Part shown: in pieces, positions 35,061 through 44,733 of the stretch
Layout: the number at the start of each line of letters is the position of its first letter
Numbering within the stretch: the stretch's first letter is position 1
DNA from: Pusillimonas sp044464525
GTDB lineage: Bacteria; Pseudomonadota; Gammaproteobacteria; Burkholderiales; Burkholderiaceae_B
DNA length: 64,000 bases
Assembly (NCBI RefSeq): GCF_044464525.1
Contig: NZ_JBIQLE010000004.1
Coordinates: forward strand, 124,001 to 188,000
Direction of reading: 5' to 3'
Notes under the pieces: model-generated
Told to the model about the DNA's origin: nothing
The model's database searches: none
Seen by the model: the letters and a program-made list of their open reading frames with translations, nothing else
Made by a program: the position numbers and the translations under genes

Positions 35061-37526
35061 TCAAGCGAAGAAATACGGGCTATCCAGGACCTGTTTGAGG
35101 TCAAGGCTTCCCTTCTTTGGGGGCGCAGGTAAACCATCGTAGCGACGGTAAAAATCGCTGATCGGGTCGTACTTTTCGTACATGCCCACAAACGTTTTAC
35201 GTATGAGTTCATAAAGCCTCTGTGTATCGGCAGCATGAGTGCCGTAGTCATCGTGGATCATGGCTAAAGCGTTGATCCCTTCCGACTCGCAGGCATTCAC
35301 CGTGAGTACTAGGTGAGCTGCATCCATACTATGAACGAAGTTGGGTGCCAGCCCGTTCTTATGTCCGGCTTGTCGAGGTGCATCCTTCTCGGTATGTACC
35401 TTGATCCGACTACCCCCGAACAGCTTGGTCCGTATCTGAATTTCCTCCTTCTCGTTGTAGACCTGAACAACCGGAAACCCACTTGGAGAAGTCCACCTTA
35501 TCTGTTCGGCACCCGACTTGATGATGGTCCGGGCACACTGCTGGAGCCAGGACATAGCTGCTGACGCCGCTACGACAACCTCTTGGATGGACTCCCATAC
35601 GATGTGGGACAAGAAGTTAGCTGCCGCTGTGTACTGTGCCGGATCGAACTCGATAGCCAATCCATGACGTAGGTAGTCATGAACAATGAACTCCGAGCAC
35701 GAGAACCTTGTAGACCCGTAAGGCAGAGTCATGACGGATCGCTTGACCAGGGACCTGTTGATCCCATGTCGAAGCCATAACCTACGGAACTCCCGGTCCC
35801 GGTCGGATAAATCAGTCTCAACCAGTGCTGCCAGCTTCTCCGAAGTAACCTTAGCTACTTGGTCATATATGTCATTGGGCTTTGGTGAAGCGACAAGGTT
35901 CGTAGCTTGACCACCCACAGGGTCCCGGAGCATGGCGGAGAAGTGTTGTAGACCGTTGCAGCTTCCGTCAAGCCCCACAGGTATACGTGAAAGAAAAGTA
36001 TTTGGCTGTCTACGCCAAGCTGCGTACTCTTTACACCAAGCCAAGAACTGCAGAGGCTGATCAGCACTCACCCAATCCGAGTGTCCCACTGGATCGTCTG
36101 CGAACTCGATTATGTGACGATCATTCTCGTCCACCCACTTGATACGGTCATCAAATGGAACCTTGTCGTGCCCGTACCTGTTGGCACCATTGATCTTGAA
36201 CCAGCGGACAGCATCCGGCGTGTCCAGAGGCTTCCCGTCGGCGAAGTGCAGTAGCGCCCGTTGGATGTCTGATCCCTGAGGGTTTAGACCGATGGTCTGC
36301 GCGTATAAACGACACCGGAAATCAGCCTGATAGACGAAGTAGATTGCCTCGTAGTCTTTGAACTTCTGTGCAATGTCCGTCGCCATTTTGAAGCGGCCCC
36401 ACCGTTGGCCGCGCAGCTTACGCTCCGTGTGCCACCGGGCCATGTCTCGCTTCCACTGCTTAATCTCTGCCTCTTGTGCCTCCGTCAACTTCTGCTCAAC
36501 ACCCTTAGGCTCCCACCACTCAGGGCGCTCGGGTGCGTCCGGGCCTTTCTCGGACAGTACTTCCTCCAGGTCTAATGACGACCGGGCGATGTCTCGGACC
36601 GTTTCAAGCATTTCCTTGTTAACGGCCCAGCGCACGCGCTGCAGATGATTGATAGCCGGAAGAACTCGCTCGGATAGATCGGACTCCTTGATCTGGTCCA
36701 GGAGGTCCACGTTGCGGACACGGCGAATGTTGACACAGTAGGGCATGAGTCTCCGCATCCCCGCCGTATGCCAACCGCCGTCATTGAACGCCACCCAGTC
36801 CTTTGGAGGCTCGATGCACGGCTGCAGGATTGGCGTGTTCACCTCGACCAGTTCTTTCACCCGGTCAATCAGACGCTCCGCCTCACAAGTGAAATTGACC
36901 CTGAGTACTTCTCGTACCTTCGATAAGCCTATTTCCCGGACCCTATGGACCTCGATCAGTCCTAGGACTCGAAGCGCCTCTATGAACCACATGCCGAGTT
37001 GTTCTCTGTCCGTCTGCTTCCAGGTAGGTAGCGAGTCCCTAATTCCACGGTTACGTGCAGCGCCCATGAGCGCGTTGTATCTGTGGCGGTCGGACTTGGA
37101 CTTGCGACGTTCCAAGTCGTGCGTAACCTCATAGAACAAGTCGGGTGCTATGTGTTCATAGACGTTCAGGACGAGTTCTCGGTGCATCCCGCGTCCAATG
37201 ACAGACGCGAGGTTACGGGCAGTAGGCTCGGTGTCCGTCATCAGGGATACGATTGTCAACCTGACGGCTATAAACGCAGCCGCTAGTGGGTCCAACGGCT
37301 TGAGTAAAGCGATGTGGGCCTTACGTCGTCCTGCACGAGATAGCCCCTCTGCTACCTCCCCCTGAATCATGTCCTGCAAAGCTAAGACGTACCTACGGTA
37401 AAGTGGCTGCGCGTATGCGTTTTCATTCGCCCGCCCTTTACTCTCATTCTGCTCAAACTTCTGCCGGATTTTCTCGCGGTTGATCTGTAATGCCGCGTTC
37501 TCCAGCTCAACCTGAGACTGAATCAA
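35061..37526 (-). CDS. Single-subunit phage RNA polymerase (T7 gp1-like)
   Basis: An 821-residue T7-type RNA polymerase. Catalytic motifs are GLDGSCNGLQH (first Asp), KRSVMTLPYGS (Lys and Tyr of the O-helix) and MIHDDYGTH (second Asp). It ends in YFFA, like the essential FAFA foot of T7 RNA polymerase. T7 polymerase is 883 residues and this N-terminal domain is shorter. Its gene lies after the replication genes and directly before the virion genes, as in phiKMV. It should read the GGCACCCACCATGAC promoters. Confidence 0.96.
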   Translation of the reverse strand: MIQSQVELENAALQINREKIRQKFEQNESKGRANENAYAQPLYRRYVLALQDMIQGEVAEGLSRAGRRKAHIALLKPLDPLAAAFIAVRLTIVSLMTDTEPTARNLASVIGRGMHRELVLNVYEHIAPDLFYEVTHDLERRKSKSDRHRYNALMGAARNRGIRDSLPTWKQTDREQLGMWFIEALRVLGLIEVHRVREIGLSKVREVLRVNFTCEAERLIDRVKELVEVNTPILQPCIEPPKDWVAFNDGGWHTAGMRRLMPYCVNIRRVRNVDLLDQIKESDLSERVLPAINHLQRVRWAVNKEMLETVRDIARSSLDLEEVLSEKGPDAPERPEWWEPKGVEQKLTEAQEAEIKQWKRDMARWHTERKLRGQRWGRFKMATDIAQKFKDYEAIYFVYQADFRCRLYAQTIGLNPQGSDIQRALLHFADGKPLDTPDAVRWFKINGANRYGHDKVPFDDRIKWVDENDRHIIEFADDPVGHSDWVSADQPLQFLAWCKEYAAWRRQPNTFLSRIPVGLDGSCNGLQHFSAMLRDPVGGQATNLVASPKPNDIYDQVAKVTSEKLAALVETDLSDRDREFRRLWLRHGINRSLVKRSVMTLPYGSTRFSCSEFIVHDYLRHGLAIEFDPAQYTAAANFLSHIVWESIQEVVVAASAAMSWLQQCARTIIKSGAEQIRWTSPSGFPVVQVYNEKEEIQIRTKLFGGSRIKVHTEKDAPRQAGHKNGLAPNFVHSMDAAHLVLTVNACESEGINALAMIHDDYGTHAADTQRLYELIRKTFVGMYEKYDPISDFYRRYDGLPAPPKKGSLDLKQVLDSPYFFA

Positions 37527-37747
37527 TCCAGCGTTACGGAAAATTCCTGTTTAGCCATATCACAAAGGTCGGCAAGGGACTCGTCCCGTAGCACCTCCTT
37601 CGCCTCCTGATACCTTGACTGGGCCTGTGCCCGGTTTCCAGTTTCTAACGCGATCCAGATAAGGTCACTGAATGCGTTGTATGCGGCCTGCTCTTTTGCA
37701 GCCTGATAAGCGTCCCAGGCCGGAGCCTGGGAATTGGTCGCTATCAT
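37523..37747 (-). CDS. Small phage protein of unknown function
   Basis: A 74-residue helical, Ala/Gln-rich protein (WDAYQAAKEQAAYNAFSDLI, then RYQEAKEVLRDESLADL). It overlaps both neighbours by four bases, so it is translationally coupled to the dNMP kinase upstream and the polymerase downstream. I do not recognise it. It might be a polymerase-modulating partner, but that is speculation from position only. Confidence 0.6.
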   Translation of the reverse strand: MIATNSQAPAWDAYQAAKEQAAYNAFSDLIWIALETGNRAQAQSRYQEAKEVLRDESLADLCDMAKQEFSVTLD

Positions 37748-38469
37748 CCCTTTACAGGACCACGCACAAGGTTTGATGCCAACGAGACGGCCAAGCTCTC
37801 CAGATGCTCCATGCTGCCCCGGTTGTGTACATAGGCGACGGGTCGGCCCTCGTACTTATCTGTAGGTAGGATCGTCAATTCCTCGGGAAGGTCTTCTGAC
37901 TTATGATTGTTGACCCGAGTGATTCCAGGACGTGTCACGACGACTATTTGATCCAGGGCTGGGACTTCATGATCGAACCGGAAGTCTGTGACGAGAACAA
38001 TCCCGTCCAGCGATCGCCAATAGCCGTGCTGTAGATCCACCCACAGTGTTTTACGGATAGCCTGCCCACCCTCTGTCCCGAGTATCTGCATGAACTCTCG
38101 GGGGCTGATGTTGATGTACTCAGTAAGGCTTGTGCCCACAGGAGGCGAGACGAACTTACGCACGTTGTCGATGGTAAGTACGAACAGTTGCTGCCGTTCG
38201 GACCAGTTCATGCGGCCGGAAAGGTTGTAGTCTATGGCGGCCTGGAGGCTGTCGCAGAAAACGTCCAGACTGATAGTTACTTTGACCTCTTTCGTGGCTC
38301 GGGTGAATGGGTCCAGACCCATCGAGTTTGACACCGCACGGATCGGGTCAGCGAATCCAGCTAGTGTGACTACCTCGCCGTGAGTGTCGCGGATGTGTGC
38401 CGCCATGAAGCGTGCAAGCGTATCTTTCCCGACACCGGCAAGGCCAGTGATACCAATAATCTTCGCCAT
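37744..38469 (-). CDS. Deoxynucleoside monophosphate kinase
   Basis: A 241-residue P-loop kinase. The Walker A motif GLAGVGKDT is at residues 8-16, and the LID/substrate region includes SPREFMQILGTEGGQAIRKTLW, as in phage dNMP kinases of the T4 gp1 type. It would phosphorylate dNMPs from degraded host DNA for phage replication. Such kinases are common in larger podoviruses but absent from T7 itself. Confidence 0.85.
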   Translation of the reverse strand: MAKIIGITGLAGVGKDTLARFMAAHIRDTHGEVVTLAGFADPIRAVSNSMGLDPFTRATKEVKVTISLDVFCDSLQAAIDYNLSGRMNWSERQQLFVLTIDNVRKFVSPPVGTSLTEYINISPREFMQILGTEGGQAIRKTLWVDLQHGYWRSLDGIVLVTDFRFDHEVPALDQIVVVTRPGITRVNNHKSEDLPEELTILPTDKYEGRPVAYVHNRGSMEHLESLAVSLASNLVRGPVKG

Positions 38470-38474
38470 TTTCC

Positions 38475-39263
38475 TCAGTTGATAAGAAGGTTCTTGCGCT
38501 GCTCTTTCGAGTTCTGCATGACACGTCCCCTGCTCCAGCCGCCACAGTTCCCGCAGTGGTAGCGGATGTAGCGTCCTACCTGGGTATGTCGATACCCGCG
38601 CTGCGTCACTTTGTCGCTACCGCACTTGGGACAGGAGGGCTTGTCTGGTTCGGAGTAGTTGGCAACGTTTGGATGACCGTCGATCCACGGACGGAGGATC
38701 AGGTACAGCTCCTCAAGGGATACAACGTCATCAATGTTGTAGAGGCGCATTTCTTCCCACGCCTCGGGGTTCCGTGCCAAGCATTCCCGCCATAACTCGA
38801 ATCCAGGGAACTTGCTGTGCTTGCGCTTCTTGGTCGTGCAGAGTCTGTCTGTCAGGTATTCCAGCTTGTTGCTGGTCAGCCCGAAATGTCGCTTCGCCGC
38901 TTGCATCGTATCCACGATGACGTAAGGAGAAGGGGGCAACATACCGTTCAGGAGGAATCGAGCGTTGATCTTTCGAGCGTCGAACTTGACTCCGTTCTGA
39001 GCGACCACAATGTCAGCCTCGTCCAGGAGCTTCCACAACTTGCGTAGCAAGTGCGAGTCGTCCTCGACGTTCTTGCGACGGCTGTTGTCGTGGTAGATGA
39101 TGTTCGGATCACCCAACCATTTCGCACAGAAGGACAGGATGCACCAGTCCTCTCGAATCTGGTTTAAGCCAACGTTCTGCTTCCAGAGGGACCAGACATA
39201 AGCCAGGATGGGGCTTGTCTCAATGTCCAAGCAAAGGATTCGGGGCTGTTTCTTTTCTGTCAA
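38475..39263 (-). CDS. DnaQ-like 3'-5' exonuclease with zinc ribbon
   Basis: A 262-residue protein. The RNase H-like exonuclease part has LCLDIETSP at residues 10-18 (Asp/Glu), a central AQNGVKFDARKINARF and a late YNIDDVVSLEELY, giving a DEDD-type site. The last 50 residues hold CPKCGSDK and YHCGNCGG, a four-Cys zinc ribbon likely to bind nucleic acid. The combination suggests processing of DNA or RNA ends during host DNA breakdown or replication. It is one codon from the dNMP kinase gene. Confidence 0.8.
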   Translation of the reverse strand: MTEKKQPRILCLDIETSPILAYVWSLWKQNVGLNQIREDWCILSFCAKWLGDPNIIYHDNSRRKNVEDDSHLLRKLWKLLDEADIVVAQNGVKFDARKINARFLLNGMLPPSPYVIVDTMQAAKRHFGLTSNKLEYLTDRLCTTKKRKHSKFPGFELWRECLARNPEAWEEMRLYNIDDVVSLEELYLILRPWIDGHPNVANYSEPDKPSCPKCGSDKVTQRGYRHTQVGRYIRYHCGNCGGWSRGRVMQNSKEQRKNLLIN

Positions 39264-39511
39264 GCAACTTCCCGGAAGCTACGTGCTGCGATGACGTTCA
39301 GTAACGTCCGTTCTGCTTCTTGGTAGGCATCATCACGACCAACAAAGGAGTGCGGGGAGTACCTTACGGTTGCACGTATAACCTTCCCATCCTGGGCGCT
39401 GTACTCTGCTCGATACTCGATCATTCCGCCGAACTGCTCTTTGAACTGGAGGCAGGTTATCTTGACGGGTCCGGCGTGAGTCTTCACCGCCTTAGTCATT
39501 AGGGTGTGCAT
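39260..39511 (-). CDS. Small phage protein of unknown function
   Basis: An 83-residue protein, beta-rich in the middle (MIEYRAEYSAQDGKVIRATVRYS), with a helical end (AYQEAERTLLNVIAA). It overlaps the exonuclease start and the preceding gene, so all are coupled. I do not recognise a domain. Confidence 0.6.
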   Translation of the reverse strand: MHTLMTKAVKTHAGPVKITCLQFKEQFGGMIEYRAEYSAQDGKVIRATVRYSPHSFVGRDDAYQEAERTLLNVIAARSFREVA

Positions 39512-39729
39512 CAGTGGACCACCTTTGGCGGTTCCGGGAAAATGTCGGAGACGAGTGCATGAACCGCTTGGATCGTGGCAGCAGCGTCCGTACCGAACGC
39601 TCTAATTACGGCCATCAGCGTGACTCCCAGTACATGCGATGGTTCAGCGGGGGAAATGGCCTCGCTAAAAGATGCTTGCGTGGTAATGTCATCGCCGTCG
39701 TCATTGATGGTGATAGATATGGTTGTCAT
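39511..39729 (-). CDS. Small acidic phage protein of unknown function
   Basis: A 72-residue acidic protein beginning MTTISITINDDGDDITTQA and followed by an Ala-rich helix. It overlaps the endonuclease VII stop by four bases. No motif is recognised. Confidence 0.58.
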   Translation of the reverse strand: MTTISITINDDGDDITTQASFSEAISPAEPSHVLGVTLMAVIRAFGTDAAATIQAVHALVSDIFPEPPKVVH

Positions 39730-40100
39730 ACGCTTTCCCTTGCTTTACGCCGCGCTTCGCGTGCCCTCTTGTTCCGAAGGTCGCGCTTCTCGGCTTCGGT
39801 TTTGTAGGTAGGATGCAAAATGTTCGAGGGGTACTTCTGGTGGAACTCAATGTAGTCCGCGACTCCCCGCAAGAACGCGATAGGATCGACCCCACCCCCC
39901 AGGCGATTCGCCCAGTTCTCCAAGCGGCCTAGAATCGAGTTCTCCCATCGGTTCAGAACTGCCCGCAACATCCCGGTCTTGTGGCAGTGGTCATATACAG
40001 GGTCCGTGATAGGTAGCCCTGTGATGGGGGACTTGCCCCCTTGCAATGCAAGCTGTTTAAGCCGTGCCGCTTTCAGCATTGAGGCGGTCAAGCGCCGCAC
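39726..40100 (-). CDS. Recombination endonuclease VII family nuclease
   Basis: A 124-residue His-Me finger nuclease. GKSPITGLPITDPVYDHCHKTGMLRAVLNRWEN contains the family D-H-C-H-x-T-G-x-x-R-x-x-L-N signature (residues about 33-52), with the catalytic His and a metal-binding Asn. The family usually has a CxxC before this; here it is replaced by S-P-I-T, so the structural zinc may be missing. It resolves branched DNA before packaging and replaces T7 endonuclease I. I chose GTG at 40100 because AGGAG lies 5 bases upstream, inside the end of the exonuclease gene. Confidence 0.85.
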   Translation of the reverse strand: MRRLTASMLKAARLKQLALQGGKSPITGLPITDPVYDHCHKTGMLRAVLNRWENSILGRLENWANRLGGGVDPIAFLRGVADYIEFHQKYPSNILHPTYKTEAEKRDLRNKRAREARRKARESV

Positions 40101-41022
40101 GCTCACTCCTTACTCGTGCTACGAGTCGTTGAATTGACACACTCAGTTCCCTGACGGCTGACTTCGGAAGAACACGGATGAAGTCGTGGACCTCAAAGCT
40201 CTGTCGTAGCCACAGGAGGCTTGCTTGCTCACAGAAGTAGTCGGCCCAGGCGTCGCCTTTTACCTTCTCGTAAGCACCCTTTACGGCTTCGTATGCCTCC
40301 TCGTTGCAAGTGGTACCGGCTAGAGTTTTGAGGGCTTTTCCTTCGCCCCACCGGGGCAGCCCTGGAATGTGGTCCGCCGTGTCGCCCATGATCATTTGCA
40401 TCCAAAACCACTTATGCCCGTACACCAGACCGTCATCCCCAATCACCTCGTAGGTCCCTTTGGGTACCTCGGTGCGGAAGTAGTCAGTCCATGAAATGTG
40501 TAGACCCGGAAGCATTCGCATGTCCTTGTCCGCCGTGTGGATCACCACTTGGGTTACAGGATCAAGGGATGTGTATGCGGCAAGCGCGATCCCGTCATCG
40601 GCCTCGCGGTCTAGCCATACGATCCGCTTGACCCCTAGCCTGGACTCGGGGGCAGTGTCCAGGAACTCCCGGACGGCTTCCCAGTTCTTCGGTTTGGATG
40701 CGCCCTTGCGCTGACCCTGGTACGGCTGGGTCACTGCGCAAAGGTACCGATCACCCTTCGTGCTGCCTGAACTAGTCAGGTGCATGTGTACGGCTTCTGC
40801 GCCGGACAGCTCTTTGACAGTCTCCATGCGGGACACGGCCACGTTGCGGGCCACGTCCAGACGCATGTTGTCCCCGCCACTGGCGAAGTAGGCCAGGTAG
40901 TCACCGTCTACAAGCGCGACTCGTCCCGGCACTACCTCCTCCAGTGGTTCAGGTTTTTCGGGGAATGGACTACCGTGTGCTGCCCGGTCGGCTGCTTTGC
41001 GCAGCCACGCGGGCTGGGTCAC
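40057..41022 (-). CDS. 5'-3' exonuclease (T7 gp6-like)
   Basis: A 321-residue FEN-like nuclease. VALVDGDYLAYFAS and IVWLDREADDGIALAAY carry metal-binding acids, HTADKDMRML follows, and the helix-3-turn-helix region is MGDTADHIPGLPRWGEGKALKTL. It removes RNA primers and degrades host DNA. It is coupled to the acidic putative SSB gene by a one-base overlap, and its end overlaps the endonuclease VII start. Confidence 0.93.
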   Translation of the reverse strand: MTQPAWLRKAADRAAHGSPFPEKPEPLEEVVPGRVALVDGDYLAYFASGGDNMRLDVARNVAVSRMETVKELSGAEAVHMHLTSSGSTKGDRYLCAVTQPYQGQRKGASKPKNWEAVREFLDTAPESRLGVKRIVWLDREADDGIALAAYTSLDPVTQVVIHTADKDMRMLPGLHISWTDYFRTEVPKGTYEVIGDDGLVYGHKWFWMQMIMGDTADHIPGLPRWGEGKALKTLAGTTCNEEAYEAVKGAYEKVKGDAWADYFCEQASLLWLRQSFEVHDFIRVLPKSAVRELSVSIQRLVARVRSERAALDRLNAESGTA

Positions 41023-42068
41023 TACTCGTCCTCGTCGTCCGTCAAGTCACCCAGGGGGTCGTCGTCATCATCGTCCGCAGGCTCGGACGCGGGTGCCTTT
41101 TTGGTCGTACCCTCGCGTTTGACTTGTGCGTTTTTCGTTCGGGGAGTCTTGCCCTGCACACTCTTTGTTCGTTCAGGTTCCGCATCCTCGTCATCGTCAG
41201 CTTCAAACGCTGGTTCGTCATCCGTGGGGATGTCATTGGTGCCGTCGTAGTCGTCATCGTCATCCTCGGATTCCGGCTCAGGCTTGTCTTTCTCCTTGCG
41301 CGACTTGGCCTGTGCCTTGGCCTCCTCTACGTCGTCATCCTCGTCGTCATCCAGCCCCATCAGCATCGCCTGGACCGGGCTTCCATCGAAGTCAGGACTT
41401 GCCATGATTGCCTCCTGCCATTTGTTTTTGGATCGGCCATCATCGTAGGTACCTTCCAGGTAGATACTGGCCCACTGGTCGGCATCGGGGTACTCCCACA
41501 AGAACAATCGGAGTGGACCAACAGCCTCGGGAACCTTGCGACGGCGCGGTTCGCCGTCCTCGTCTTCAACAAACGGGGCGCGGATTGAGGGCAAGCTGCC
41601 TTCAATATTGGGGTCGTTTAATTGTGCGTATACCTTCTTTTCGTCCCTCTTATCCTGACGGTGATACACAGTTGCCACGTAGTCCTTACCCAGGAGTTCT
41701 GCAAAATGCTTCGCAGTGCCTTCGTAGTTCATGGCCTTGAACACCTTGTAGTAGGTACTCTTGACGTGCGGCTGCTGACCCGGCTTCGGCGCTGACATTT
41801 TTACGGTGATACGCTGCGGTTGTCCGCTCTCGGACAGAGGCCACTTCTTACCGTGCAGCTCGAACACAAGCTCGACGCGGTTCTGAATACGCTCTTGGTT
41901 CTGCCATTTAGTTACCTGGGCACCAAGCTCGACGTAGGCGACGAACCGTACACCGGGTACGCCTGTAGCGGGTGGGGTGTAGTCGCCACCACCACCTGTA
42001 CGGGCCTCGTTCAGGTTGGTAGTCTTGGCGGCTTTGCTGATGGCCTTCTGGATATTGAATTTACTCAT
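41022..42068 (-). CDS. Putative single-stranded DNA-binding protein with long acidic tail
   Basis: A 348-residue protein. The first 220 residues are globular and beta-rich (GVRFVAYVELGAQV, ITVKMSAP, LRLFLWEYP). The last 120 are a low-complexity acidic tail full of D/E runs and ending DDEDE. A globular OB-like part with an acidic C-terminus is the plan of T7 gp2.5 and other SSBs, and proteins at this position in phiKMV-like phages between DNA polymerase and exonuclease are assigned that role. The tail is much longer than in T7. It would recruit polymerase and helicase. Confidence 0.7.
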   Translation of the reverse strand: MSKFNIQKAISKAAKTTNLNEARTGGGGDYTPPATGVPGVRFVAYVELGAQVTKWQNQERIQNRVELVFELHGKKWPLSESGQPQRITVKMSAPKPGQQPHVKSTYYKVFKAMNYEGTAKHFAELLGKDYVATVYHRQDKRDEKKVYAQLNDPNIEGSLPSIRAPFVEDEDGEPRRRKVPEAVGPLRLFLWEYPDADQWASIYLEGTYDDGRSKNKWQEAIMASPDFDGSPVQAMLMGLDDDEDDDVEEAKAQAKSRKEKDKPEPESEDDDDDYDGTNDIPTDDEPAFEADDDEDAEPERTKSVQGKTPRTKNAQVKREGTTKKAPASEPADDDDDDPLGDLTDDEDE

Positions 42069-42103
42069 GGAATCCTCGTGATAGCGATTGCGAAGGGTGG
42101 GCC

Positions 42104-44560
42104 TTATGCCCAGGATGGTTGATGGTTGCCAATGAATCGTTTACGCACCCAGGGCCGCAGTGCGTCTACTGCCTTGTGAAACACCGGGGAATCAATCTTG
42201 GACTCCTCGGCCATGCTGCTACCCCACACCGTCTCGGACGGTACACCCAGGGGAAGTTCCCACTTGAACCACCATTCCAGGAACGTGCTGGCCTCCTCCA
42301 TGCAAACATGAAGAAGGGCCGCAGCCTTGGCTTTGACGGATTTGTGGGCATCTGCGTACTCGGCGTCGTGGACCTGGTTAACTAGCAGGGCCTTGCCGTC
42401 GAAGTTGCGATAATGATAGAAGGCTCGGACGGATAGCCACATCGCTGCTTTAGCGAACTCCCCGCCTGTGCCTTGTACTTCGTAGTTCTTTATTTCCGTG
42501 GGCATGAAGCCAGCACGAGGGCCACCACGTTCGATCAACCACTTCGGGCTTGGGTGTTCCCGGTAGCAGTAGATTTTCCCGTCGGGCGTTCGGCTGTATC
42601 CCTTACCGAGTTGTATCTGTAACCCACGGATTTCCGGATGCTGCACAATCAGTCCTGTGGGTATCCGGGACTTCCGAATCTCCTCTGCTTTGTTCTCGAA
42701 GTACGGTTCGATTTCCGGGTACCGTGCGTTCTCGCCATCGGCCAGGGCCTGCACTTCTTCTTCGGGCATGCCGGTAGACTGTGCAATCTTCTTAACGCCT
42801 GCCCCATAAGCACGTTGGAAACTGAACACCTTGGAGCCAGTACGTTTGTAGTCCCACTCCTTTTGAACTTCCGGGTCAACCCCGTCACCTTTACACAGGT
42901 GCAAGACCTCCTCGTAGTCCATATGCTCCTTGGCGGCGAGGCGGACGCAGTGCATATCCAGTCCAGCGCGTAAGTCCTCAATGAGCTGGACGGCTCGTGT
43001 CAAGATGGCCTGTACGTATACCTCCAGGCTGGAGAAATCGGACTGGATAATTACGCCGTCGTCCCCGAAGCGGGACTTGAACACCATCTTGGCGTCAGAC
43101 TTCTGACCCTTGGGGATGTTCTGCAGATTCGGGTTCGAGCTAGATAAGCGACCCGTTACCGTGCTGGTGTGGTTCAGCATGTGGTGAATGATGCTGTCCA
43201 CCTGGACCAGAGTGAGCATTCCCTTCTGGTTCCCGTCTTCGTCCTCCGTAATGAAGTACGTCCCCAGGTCCTTCGTCATCCTGACGACCTCACCCAAGGT
43301 CTTGAGGAACGGGACATCGGTGTTCGTGGTCAGCACCTCCATTACATCGGAAGCCGTGCTGTAGACCCCAGGCTCGGAACCTTCCCAGGCAGGATCGGGT
43401 TTGGTGAACCCCGCGAATGTGTAGAAGTGGTCCTCTATCCGTGTCTTGGGTCCGCGTTCAATGTCCGGGACCGTCACCTGCTTGGTCTTTGGCAAGCCCT
43501 TATTCTTACCCCCGGCGTACCGTACTACCTCGGGCGGGTTGCCCGCATCAGCCCTGTTGTCCTCTGCCCACTCCCACTGTTCCAGCGGCATGGTCCCGCC
43601 ACCTTCTAGTAGTACATGCACCTCCTTCTTCTGGTAGTACTCAGGCTCACCCGTATCTTCGTTGATGATGACAGCGGGAGCCTTGTACTTAACCTTTCCA
43701 CCGAAGATAAGCGCCGATTTATGGAATCGACTATTCCAGTTGAACTCGAACGGAAGATCGTCCGGTAAATACTCCTGTAACTGTAGGGTAGCTACGGCCA
43801 ACTTCTCCGCCAGCTTCTCCGCCAATTCCAAACCGAGCGCCTTGTCCACGTACATCCCGTTGCGTTCGGCTTCCGTGGTGAAGACAAGGGAACCCATACC
43901 AAGCAAGATGCTACGTAGCTGACCGGACTCCTTTGCCTTCTGCCACTGCTTGCGGAAGATCATTTCGGTATTTCCGATGTCACCTTCCTCGAACCCGTCA
44001 GGGGTTTCTCGACCACAGAGGTACTGCATCAGCAAGTCCTCGGGAATGTCGATAGTCTCTACACCCGAGTCCCAGAGTACCTTCACCTCGTCCAGCTTGA
44101 CGTTACCGCCATAGAGCGGGGCCATATCGTCCATAGACAGCATATGACTGGACTGCTCCATACCTTGCAGCATGTATTCGGCAAGCTGGATGTCCCATAT
44201 CATGCCGCCTCGGTTGATGAAGTCCATCCAAGCCTGGAGGTTTCGTTCCGGGTGGCTGTTGGGATTGGCTAGTGCATAGAGAAGGTCGAACTTAATGTTC
44301 TGGCCCACTAGAAGCTGGACGTTCAAATGCTTAGTGAACCAGTCCTCGGGAAGTGCCTTGCACGAGGCTATTCGGGCTTCTTGTGTGTTGCCGTCGGGGT
44401 AGTATTCCCCTGGCGTGACACCTGTTGCCCGTTTCGCTTTGAGGTTTCCGTATTGGTAGCCCTGGGCGACGATGTAGTTCTCCGCAGAGAACGGGTTAGC
44501 TTTCCGTTTGTACTCGCTGTGCGTGCTAGTTTCTATGTCCCACACTACGTAGGTGGTCAA
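42104..44560 (-). CDS. Family A DNA polymerase with proofreading exonuclease (T7 gp5-like)
   Basis: An 818-residue polymerase. The exonuclease half begins VWDIETSTHSEYKRKANPF and has GQNIKFDLLY. The polymerase half has GRLSSSNPNLQNIPKG, motif A QSDFSSLEVYVQAIL, motif B FSFQRAYGAGVKKIA and motif C NQVHDAEYAD. T7 gp5 uses host thioredoxin for processivity; whether a thioredoxin-binding insert exists here was not settled. A clamp-like protein encoded at 49722-50369 makes that question interesting. Confidence 0.95.
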   Translation of the reverse strand: MTTYVVWDIETSTHSEYKRKANPFSAENYIVAQGYQYGNLKAKRATGVTPGEYYPDGNTQEARIASCKALPEDWFTKHLNVQLLVGQNIKFDLLYALANPNSHPERNLQAWMDFINRGGMIWDIQLAEYMLQGMEQSSHMLSMDDMAPLYGGNVKLDEVKVLWDSGVETIDIPEDLLMQYLCGRETPDGFEEGDIGNTEMIFRKQWQKAKESGQLRSILLGMGSLVFTTEAERNGMYVDKALGLELAEKLAEKLAVATLQLQEYLPDDLPFEFNWNSRFHKSALIFGGKVKYKAPAVIINEDTGEPEYYQKKEVHVLLEGGGTMPLEQWEWAEDNRADAGNPPEVVRYAGGKNKGLPKTKQVTVPDIERGPKTRIEDHFYTFAGFTKPDPAWEGSEPGVYSTASDVMEVLTTNTDVPFLKTLGEVVRMTKDLGTYFITEDEDGNQKGMLTLVQVDSIIHHMLNHTSTVTGRLSSSNPNLQNIPKGQKSDAKMVFKSRFGDDGVIIQSDFSSLEVYVQAILTRAVQLIEDLRAGLDMHCVRLAAKEHMDYEEVLHLCKGDGVDPEVQKEWDYKRTGSKVFSFQRAYGAGVKKIAQSTGMPEEEVQALADGENARYPEIEPYFENKAEEIRKSRIPTGLIVQHPEIRGLQIQLGKGYSRTPDGKIYCYREHPSPKWLIERGGPRAGFMPTEIKNYEVQGTGGEFAKAAMWLSVRAFYHYRNFDGKALLVNQVHDAEYADAHKSVKAKAAALLHVCMEEASTFLEWWFKWELPLGVPSETVWGSSMAEESKIDSPVFHKAVDALRPWVRKRFIGNHQPSWA

Positions 44561-44733
44561 TTTTCCTCCACACGAATTTCGGATACATGCGCCCAGTTGA
44601 TAACTACGTAGCTACCGTCAACTAGGTTCATCATTACCTTCTGGCCGGGGTCGTTGTCGCTGGGCCAGGAAACACTATTGACGTCGTTGTAGTCGTAGGC
44701 GGTCCCATCCGGGTAAACGACCTGGATGTTCAT
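44557..44733 (-). CDS. Small phage protein coupled to DNA polymerase
   Basis: A 58-residue protein starting MNIQVVYPDGTAYDYNDVNSV with an alternating hydrophobic pattern that suggests a small beta fold. Its start overlaps the stop of the upstream gene (ATGA), and its end overlaps the polymerase start, so all three are coupled. Unrecognised. Confidence 0.6.
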   Translation of the reverse strand: MNIQVVYPDGTAYDYNDVNSVSWPSDNDPGQKVMMNLVDGSYVVINWAHVSEIRVEEN

